This document shows, piece by piece, positions 31,779 through 37,490 of a DNA stretch of 37,490 nucleotides. Made by a program: the position numbers and the translations under genes. The notes below the pieces were generated by a model. The model had not been told where the DNA came from and did not search any database. It saw only the letters and a list, made by a program, of their open reading frames with translations. Source of the stretch: Alphaproteobacteria bacterium (GTDB taxonomy: Bacteria; Pseudomonadota; Alphaproteobacteria; Sphingomonadales; Sphingomonadaceae); assembly GCA_018823905.1 (NCBI GenBank), contig JAHJHL010000034.1, forward strand, positions 1 to 37,490. Reading direction: 5' to 3'. Position 1 is the stretch's first letter. Every line of letters begins with the position of its first letter.

Positions 31779-32299
31779 GGCCCTCGGATTCTGCGGGCGC
31801 GAGGCGAGCTGCGGTGAAACTGTTGGCCGACGCGGGTGTCCGTTCGGCTCCTGTCCCGGTTGAACGCATCGTTAAATCTAGGGGCATCACCCTGCAATTC
31901 GCGCCGCTCGGAGACGAGCTGTCCGGGATGGCCTACATCAAGGATGGTCTTAAGATCATAGGCGTCAATGCGCTTCACCATCCGAACCGCCAGCGATTCT
32001 CGGTCGCACATGAACTCGCGCACCACGTCCTACACGTGGCCGAGATCACTGAGGCGGTCCACGTCGATCGAGGATTTCGCGTGCTACACCGAGACAAGGT
32101 GTCGGCAGAGGGAATCGATCCCCTTGAGGTGGAGGCCAACGCGTTCGCGTCTGAGCTGCTCATGCCGGCGACGCTGCTCGCCGACGCGATAGGGGATGCC
32201 GGACTGGATCTCGATGACGACGAGGCCGTCGACGCGCTGGCGCGCAAGTTCAAGGTTAGCGCGTCGGCTATGCGTAACCGCCTGAGCTACTCTTTGTAG
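31775..32299 (+). CDS. ImmA/IrrE-family metallopeptidase
   Basis: A 174-residue zinc peptidase of the ImmA/IrrE (COG2856) family. Zinc motif HELAHH (H79-E80-x-x-H83) with third ligand E120 in EVEANAFASELLMP. In ImmR/ImmA pairs and in IrrE/DdrO the protease cleaves a partner XRE repressor upon DNA-damage or other signals, switching genes on. The partner XRE gene is directly upstream, overlapping by four bases (GTG start). The next gene encodes a DEDDh exonuclease, so derepression would raise nuclease levels (inference). Confidence 0.92.
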   Translation: MRPSDSAGARRAAVKLLADAGVRSAPVPVERIVKSRGITLQFAPLGDELSGMAYIKDGLKIIGVNALHHPNRQRFSVAHELAHHVLHVAEITEAVHVDRGFRVLHRDKVSAEGIDPLEVEANAFASELLMPATLLADAIGDAGLDLDDDEAVDALARKFKVSASAMRNRLSYSL

Positions 32300-32309
32300 C
32301 GCTGGTCGG

Positions 32310-33728
32310 GTGGGATACGTCTTCTTTGACACCGAGACCACCGGACTTTCGCCGGCATTCGACCAGATTTTGCACTTCGCGGCGATCCACACCGACCATG
32401 AGCTGGTGAGGATAGACGACTTCGAGCTCAGATCTCGGCTGCAGCCACACGTAGTTCCGCACCCCGCCGCAATGCTCACGAATCGCTTGTCGATCGAGCA
32501 GATGCTAGATCGCACCCTCAAGACGCACCCGGCAATGATTTCGGAGGTAAGAGCCAGGCTGTTGGCTTGGTCGCCTGCTATCTTCGCAGGCTTCAACTCG
32601 ATCGGATTCGATGAGGAGATGCTGCGCCACGGCCTGTTCCAGACGCTGTTTCACCCTTATCTTACGAGTGGAAGAGGTTGCGGACGGGCCGACGCTTACG
32701 GATTGGTGCAGGCTGCTTGCGCGCTCAACCCCGGATGTCTGGCGGTCCCGCTCAAGGTTGATGGTCGGCGTGACTTCAGGTTGGCGTCCCTTCTTGCAGC
32801 CAACGGTCTCGGCACAGGAGCCGCCCACGACGCCATGTCCGACGTCTCTGGAACGGTGGAGCTTTGTCGGCTCGTCAAGGACCGCTCGCCTGCAGCCTGG
32901 GAGCGCTTCGTCCGCCTGTCGAACAAAGTCGCCGTGGCGGAAATGGTGAACGAGGAAGAGGGTTTCGTCCTCACAGAATTCTTCGGCGGCGAGCCCTTCC
33001 ATCGAGCGGTGGTGTGTATTGGTTCAATCCCAGACAATGCCAACGGAAGGTTCTGCATAGAATTGGGGCGCGATCCGGACGACTGGCGTTTGATGTCGGA
33101 CGATCAGATGCGCAGCGAAATAGCCCGGAAGGGAACGCCCCTCAGGCGTCTGAAGGTGAACGGCGCGCCAACTCTCACGCCGCTCGAAGAGGCCGACGAC
33201 CTGATTCCGGGTCTAGATATTGAGGCTGCGCGCGATCGGTCTCGCCGCTACCGTTCCGCAAGCGACATTTGCGCAAGGCTGATCCGCGTCTACACGAGCG
33301 ACTGGGGGAGCGCAGAGCAGTCCCCGTTCCCGGAGGCATGCCTCTACTCCGGCGGATTCGTAAATGATGAAGACCTATGGACGTGTGGCGACTTTCATGA
33401 TGCGACATGGGCAGAACGCGTGGCAACGGTTTCGAGGCTCCGTGATCCCCGCCTTCGTTTTCTCGCGGATCGTCTCATCTACTTTGAGAACCGCGGGGCG
33501 CTCTCGGGCGACCAGCAGGCGCTGGCCGATTACGCGCTGGCCGACCGACTGCTACATCCCGTCGCGGGAGGACCACTGACGCTTGGCGGGGCGATCGAGG
33601 AGATCGATCGGCTGGCGGTGCAAGCGGACCCGTCGTCTATGGCGCTGCTCTCTGACTACCGAAACTATCTGACGGACAGGGCGGCGCGGGCATACGCCTT
33701 CCGTAATAGCTCGAGTGCAAACATCTGA
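32310..33728 (+). CDS. Exonuclease I (SbcB)-like DEDDh nuclease
   Basis: A 472-residue 3'-5' exonuclease-like protein. The DEDDh residues are visible: FFDTETTGL (D7, E9), FNSIGFDEEMLRHGLF (D101), and AHDAMSDVSGTVELCRLV (H173, D178). The FN-x-x-FD and AHDAM-x-DV patterns are those of exonuclease I (SbcB), which degrades single-stranded DNA from 3' ends. The C-terminal half (from about 200) aligns in layout with SbcB SH3-like and helical parts (DPDDWRLMSDDQMR, TLTPLEEADDLIPG). The GTG start at 32310 is ten bases past the protease stop. As sphingomonads may lack or carry another sbcB elsewhere, whether this is an accessory paralogue is unknown. Location in the island with XRE and ImmA suggests a regulated defence or repair role. 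Confidence 0.85.
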   Translation: MGYVFFDTETTGLSPAFDQILHFAAIHTDHELVRIDDFELRSRLQPHVVPHPAAMLTNRLSIEQMLDRTLKTHPAMISEVRARLLAWSPAIFAGFNSIGFDEEMLRHGLFQTLFHPYLTSGRGCGRADAYGLVQAACALNPGCLAVPLKVDGRRDFRLASLLAANGLGTGAAHDAMSDVSGTVELCRLVKDRSPAAWERFVRLSNKVAVAEMVNEEEGFVLTEFFGGEPFHRAVVCIGSIPDNANGRFCIELGRDPDDWRLMSDDQMRSEIARKGTPLRRLKVNGAPTLTPLEEADDLIPGLDIEAARDRSRRYRSASDICARLIRVYTSDWGSAEQSPFPEACLYSGGFVNDEDLWTCGDFHDATWAERVATVSRLRDPRLRFLADRLIYFENRGALSGDQQALADYALADRLLHPVAGGPLTLGGAIEEIDRLAVQADPSSMALLSDYRNYLTDRAARAYAFRNSSSANI

Positions 33729-33854
33729 AGCGTCAATCCCGCCCAGGCCTTTGCCGACACCCTATTTCTATTTTTCTCATCAGCGAACGGCAGGTTTCGG
33801 GCAGCCGTCTCGCGGCCATCTACGACTTAGATGAGGCGCAAAGCAGCCGATTAA

Positions 33855-34577
33855 CTAGATGCTGAGAGGCTGGACCTTGATCGTGCATGTCACGGCTTTC
33901 TTCTTCCGCTCAGCCTGCTTTTCGCAATCCGCGACCTTCTTTTCGTTCCCCTTGTAAAGTCTGGAAGCGCGTGCGACCGCCTCCCACCGGCGGGGATCGC
34001 CTACCCGCATTAACCGAACACCGGCGCCCCACATGTCACGCTCCAACCGGGTGGCGGCACGCTTCTCCGGCCAATGCCAATGGTCGGGCACGGCCCGATC
34101 GACCGCGGACGGGATAGTGCAGCCCGCCATGAACGCCAGGATTGCGGCAACGCCGGCGCTGATTGCGACCCAAAAATTCTGCTGCTCCTGCGTCCGTGCA
34201 GAAGCGACGACGAGGCTGATCGATTGCACCGCCTCATCGAGACGCGAACGCGCGTCGCGTAAGGCTTGTAGTTCGGTCTCGCGGGCGCGCGCACCCGCCA
34301 ACCTCATCTGCTCGCCCATAACCTCTGGCGTGAGCGCCAGCGCAGGGCGTTCGGCCAACCGCTTGATTGCCTCGCTCGCCTTTTTCCAGTTCTGATCGAT
34401 CTTCGCGAGATCGTCAGTGTAATCCCGCCCCACCACATCGTTCAGACGCAAGCCGAACTGATCGATGGCAGCGGCAAGCGTCGACATGTTGCCCGACATT
34501 CTGTCGAAGGCCTGGTCGAGGGCGATATCTTCGGCGGCGACGTCGTCGCCAAGATTTTCTGGGTCACTGTCCTGCAT
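33855..34577 (-). CDS. DUF6118 family membrane protein
   Basis: A 240-residue DUF6118 protein, commonly found next to traA in sphingomonad and rhizobial mobile elements. N-terminal acidic part (EDIALDQAFDRMSGNMSTLAAAID), a long coiled coil (about 60-125), one transmembrane segment FWVAISAGVAAILAFMAGCTIP (about 134-155) and a basic C-terminal domain. It starts nine bases after the TraA stop in the same direction. Role is unknown; a membrane-anchored helper of conjugation is plausible from the neighbour only. Confidence 0.82.
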   Translation of the reverse strand: MQDSDPENLGDDVAAEDIALDQAFDRMSGNMSTLAAAIDQFGLRLNDVVGRDYTDDLAKIDQNWKKASEAIKRLAERPALALTPEVMGEQMRLAGARARETELQALRDARSRLDEAVQSISLVVASARTQEQQNFWVAISAGVAAILAFMAGCTIPSAVDRAVPDHWHWPEKRAATRLERDMWGAGVRLMRVGDPRRWEAVARASRLYKGNEKKVADCEKQAERKKKAVTCTIKVQPLSI

Positions 34578-34586
34578 GGCGACAAC

Positions 34587-37490
34587 CTAAAGCCCCATGC
34601 CGAGGGAACGCGAGGGGCGGAGATATTCCTGGAGCGCCTGAGACACCGAATGTTTCTCAAGCGATTTCAACCCAAGCTCGTGGGTGCGATTTCGGAGCAG
34701 CGACTCGAGTTGCGGGTCGCGGTGCAGGCTCTTTGCCATGTCGTTAAGGTGCGCTCCGACACGCTTGGCGCCAACTTGATCATAGTTCGCTTTGTGCTCC
34801 CGGAGCTGCTTCGACCCCGCCTGCCACTCTGCAACGAAGCGGTCAGCCCGGGCCGGTGCGTCGATGCGCAGTTTGGTTTCGGTGCGCATCGCTTCCATAG
34901 CACGCTGCGTGCGGCCGCTCGCCGCCTCGGCGGTCAGCGACGGGTCATTGCGGAGCGCCGTGGCAAAATCCTTTGCCCCATCGCTGCGGAGAGCATCGAT
35001 GTCGCGCGCCGCCGCATCGAGGCTTTTCTGCTGGTGGATGACTGGCGACAGCCCCTTGGAATGCATGGCATCGATCTCGCGTTGCGCGCGGGCATAGCGC
35101 TCGACCGCCTTGTCTAGTGCGCTACGATCGGCCGCCGCGCCCAGCCCCCGCGCGCTGACGCGGATATTGCGGGTGCGCTCGGGCCGTTGCTGCGCGGGAG
35201 CCGCTTTGCCGAGGGATGCGGTAGAGACGGTAGGTTTGAGCTTCAGGCCTGCGAACATGCTGCGTTTCGGTTCGACCTTGGGCGCGGCCTCTTTGGTGCG
35301 ATAGTCGCTGGCCATGTCCTTGCCGCGCTCGCGACTGAGCGCACGAACGAGTTTGGACTGATCGCGAAAGTCGTCGCGGCCATAATGGAGATCCACTCCG
35401 TCCCGGTGTCGCGACATGGCAACATACGCGCCGTGCCGATCCATCCCCGGCGTCGCGAGCACCTGCACACGGTCGACCGTCATGCCCTGCGCCTTGTGGA
35501 TCGTGGCAGCATAGCCATGATCGACATGGGCATAATCCTTCAGGTCGAAGGCGACGCGCCGCCCGTCGTCGAGCATGACGGCCATGCGCATCCGGTCGAT
35601 ATTCTGCACCGTGCCCAGCGAGCCGTTCTTCACGCCCATCTCGCGCTCGTTCCGGAGGAACATGACACGGTCGCCCTCGGCGAACATCCGCTCGCCGCGC
35701 TCGACGTTGATCTCGATTTCCGGGCCAAGCGCGCCGCCCGCCCGCAGCCTGTCCCGAACGTCGTCATTGAGCTGGCGCACTTCGTCATTGGTGTGGGTAA
35801 GAATGATCCGGCTCGCATCGGGATGACGTTGCCGATCGCGATCCCACGCATCGACAAGTTCGGTGCGCGCTGCATCGCGGGTGTCGGCGGCGTGGACATG
35901 CCCAGCATCGGCATAACGACCGATCGCCTCGCCGGTCCGGCCCGTAGCCAGCTCGCGCGTCGCATCGCGCTGCCATTCCTCATGCTGGCGGCGGATCGAA
36001 CTGATCTCGACGGCGCCGTGGCGTTCGGCAGCGGCGCGGAACGCGGCGCCCGCTTCGATCGCCTGCAACTGTTCAGGATCGCCAACGAGGACGACCTTGG
36101 CGCCCTGCTTCTCGGCTTCGGTCACGACACGCTCAAGCTGGCGTGTCCCGATCATCCCCGCCTCGTCGATGACGAGGATATGTTTGCTCGTCAGCCGATC
36201 GCGGTCGTTGGCCCATTGATGCTCGAGGCTGGCAAGCGTTCGCGAGCCGATGCCGGAACCATGTTCGAGACCCTCGGCGGCGATGCCCGACAGCGCGGCG
36301 CCCTGCACCTGATAGCCGGCGGCTTCCCACGCCTCCCGCGCCACGCCGAGCATCGCGCTCTTGCCGGTCCCGGCATAGCCGATGACATTGCTGACACCGC
36401 GCGCCGACGTGACATGCTCAAGCGCGCCGCGCTGTTCAGCGGAAAGTTCGAGACCGCGGCCGCTGGCGCGCGCCAATGCAAGCCCGCGATGACGATCGGC
36501 GACGCCATGATTGCGGCGCGCGTCGAGTGTTGCGGTCGCGCGTTCGAGCCGCTGCTCGGTCTCGATCATCGCACGCGACGTGAACCGATCCTCGCCGCGC
36601 CCATCCTTGCCCAGCGCGATCAGATCGGGCGACGCTTTCACCGCCCCCATGACGGCATCGAACTGGATTGTTCCGGCACTGTGCCGATGCACGAACATCG
36701 CGAGGTCGCGATTGGTGAAGGTCGCCTGGCCGTGGGTGATGCTGTCGAGCGCGATCGATGGGTTGCCGAGTATTTTCTCGCCGTTCCGCCGCGCAATTTC
36801 GAGATGCTCCTCGGCGCGGTCGACCTCAAGCCCCTGCTCCACCATTCGCGATGCGGCAGGACCGATCTTGTGCTGCGGCTCGAGGTCGATGCCCTGCGCT
36901 TCGAGACTGCGATGATCGATGCGTGCGTCGATGTCGAGCGATGCCAGGCGCTCATTGACATGATCGGCCCAGGCTTCACGCCAGTGGGTCAGCAGCTCCG
37001 TGCGGTTCCAATCCCGCACCTTGGCGCCGAACTCGGCGGATCCGTCGTCGCCGATCCGGATCTCGCGCATCGTCAGCATGACATGCGCGTGCGGCCGCGC
37101 CAGCCCGTCAGCGCCGATGTCCCAATGGACATTGAGATCGGCGATCATGCCGCGCTCGACGAACTCGTCTCGGACGAAGTCGCGGGCCAGCTCGATGCCC
37201 TGCCCCTCGGTCATCTCGCGCGGGATCGCGAACTCGATCTCGCGAGCGAGCTGCGCGTCTTTGCGGATCTCCGCGGCTTCGACGTCATTCCAGAGCTGTT
37301 CGCGGTCGCGCCATTCCTCCGGCGCGCCATCGGGGAGCAGCACTTCGCTGTGGACGACACCCGCCTTGTTCGAGAAATCATGGCTGCGGCCGAGGCGCTC
37401 ATCGTGAAGGCGATCGGCCGAACGATAGGCCGCCGCCGCGACCGCGCTGCTGCCGACGGCACGGGAAATCACTTTGGCCGAGAAATGGTA
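34587..37490 (-). CDS. traA: TraA-type conjugative relaxase/helicase (MOB_Q), start just outside window
   Basis: Nearly complete: the frame runs to the right edge (reading YHFSAKVISRAVGSSAV), so only about three residues, probably MAI, are missing. N-terminal MobA/MobL relaxase: catalytic Tyr in AAAAYRSADRL, and the metal-binding HxH in ARPHAHVMLTMRE (about residues 137-139). Then an AAA/UvrD-like 5'-3' helicase: Walker A GYAGTGKS (about 374-381), Walker B LVIDEAGM (about 443-450), and the C-terminal YAATIHKAQGMTVDRV with AMSRHRDGVDLHYG. About 970 residues, at the short end of Ti-type TraA proteins. The relaxase nicks oriT and the helicase unwinds the transferred strand. The upstream gene and any oriT lie outside the window. 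Confidence 0.94.
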   Translation of the reverse strand, partial: YHFSAKVISRAVGSSAVAAAAYRSADRLHDERLGRSHDFSNKAGVVHSEVLLPDGAPEEWRDREQLWNDVEAAEIRKDAQLAREIEFAIPREMTEGQGIELARDFVRDEFVERGMIADLNVHWDIGADGLARPHAHVMLTMREIRIGDDGSAEFGAKVRDWNRTELLTHWREAWADHVNERLASLDIDARIDHRSLEAQGIDLEPQHKIGPAASRMVEQGLEVDRAEEHLEIARRNGEKILGNPSIALDSITHGQATFTNRDLAMFVHRHSAGTIQFDAVMGAVKASPDLIALGKDGRGEDRFTSRAMIETEQRLERATATLDARRNHGVADRHRGLALARASGRGLELSAEQRGALEHVTSARGVSNVIGYAGTGKSAMLGVAREAWEAAGYQVQGAALSGIAAEGLEHGSGIGSRTLASLEHQWANDRDRLTSKHILVIDEAGMIGTRQLERVVTEAEKQGAKVVLVGDPEQLQAIEAGAAFRAAAERHGAVEISSIRRQHEEWQRDATRELATGRTGEAIGRYADAGHVHAADTRDAARTELVDAWDRDRQRHPDASRIILTHTNDEVRQLNDDVRDRLRAGGALGPEIEINVERGERMFAEGDRVMFLRNEREMGVKNGSLGTVQNIDRMRMAVMLDDGRRVAFDLKDYAHVDHGYAATIHKAQGMTVDRVQVLATPGMDRHGAYVAMSRHRDGVDLHYGRDDFRDQSKLVRALSRERGKDMASDYRTKEAAPKVEPKRSMFAGLKLKPTVSTASLGKAAPAQQRPERTRNIRVSARGLGAAADRSALDKAVERYARAQREIDAMHSKGLSPVIHQQKSLDAAARDIDALRSDGAKDFATALRNDPSLTAEAASGRTQRAMEAMRTETKLRIDAPARADRFVAEWQAGSKQLREHKANYDQVGAKRVGAHLNDMAKSLHRDPQLESLLRNRTHELGLKSLEKHSVSQALQEYLRPSRSLGMGL

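Noticed and set aside
1-37490. CRISPR array, tRNA, rRNA, IS element or att repeats
   Set aside because: I read for regularly spaced repeats, tRNA-like ends, transposase motifs and long direct repeats and found none; short or diverged copies could still escape reading by eye.

Overview
The window looks like chromosome of a sphingomonad alphaproteobacterium, with Sphingopyxis/Sphingomonas my best guess. The signs are high GC, three TonB-dependent receptors (TBDRs) within 9 kb, an ANTAR-regulated assimilatory nitrate operon with an alginate-export-type porin, and a DUF6118/TraA pair of the sphingomonad conjugative type. The genus is inferred from gene content only. I see no rRNA, tRNA, CRISPR array, transposase or integrase.

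Layout. (1) 1-8828, outer-membrane uptake: the 3' end of a TBDR plus a PaaI-type thioesterase on the + strand, closed by a terminator. Facing it on the - strand is TBDR > PhoD phosphatase > DUF2855 protein > TBDR. (2) 9193-21085, nitrate assimilation, all +: nasT and nasS (antiterminator and its nitrate-sensing partner), then a leader RNA with ANTAR-type hexaloop hairpins and an intrinsic terminator, then nitrate transporter, porin, nirB, nirD, nitrate reductase, siroheme SUMT and moeA. Nearly all junctions are ATGA/TGATG or short overlaps, so this is one translationally coupled operon that makes the enzymes and both dedicated cofactors (siroheme, molybdopterin). A small unknown gene overlaps the moeA end.

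(3) 21708-33728, accessory defence island. On the - strand, reading 5' to 3', come a bacterial ubiquitin-like cassette (DUF2188, Ubl, DUF6791-E1, DUF6527), a Lamassu-type SIR2 / middle protein / SMC-ATPase operon, and a restriction-modification-like trio (gamma-class N6-adenine methylase, candidate endonuclease, DUF3883-like PD-(D/E)XK protein). Divergent from the Ubl cassette is a + strand XRE repressor / ImmA-IrrE protease / exonuclease-I-like operon. The two share a 157-bp control region with a perfect 8+8 inverted repeat over a TTGACA box. (4) 33855-37490, a DUF6118 membrane protein and a MOB_Q/TraA relaxase-helicase (- strand), suggesting the island lies in or beside a mobile element.

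Most unusual are the Ubl-E1-DUF6527 cassette, which has no E2 and whose E1 has only two cysteines; its apposition to an XRE-ImmA-nuclease operon through one operator; and the stacking of Lamassu-SIR2 next to an R-M-like trio with two nuclease candidates. The nitrate leader is an unusually readable ANTAR antitermination switch, and its NasT has Asn where a receiver Asp is expected.
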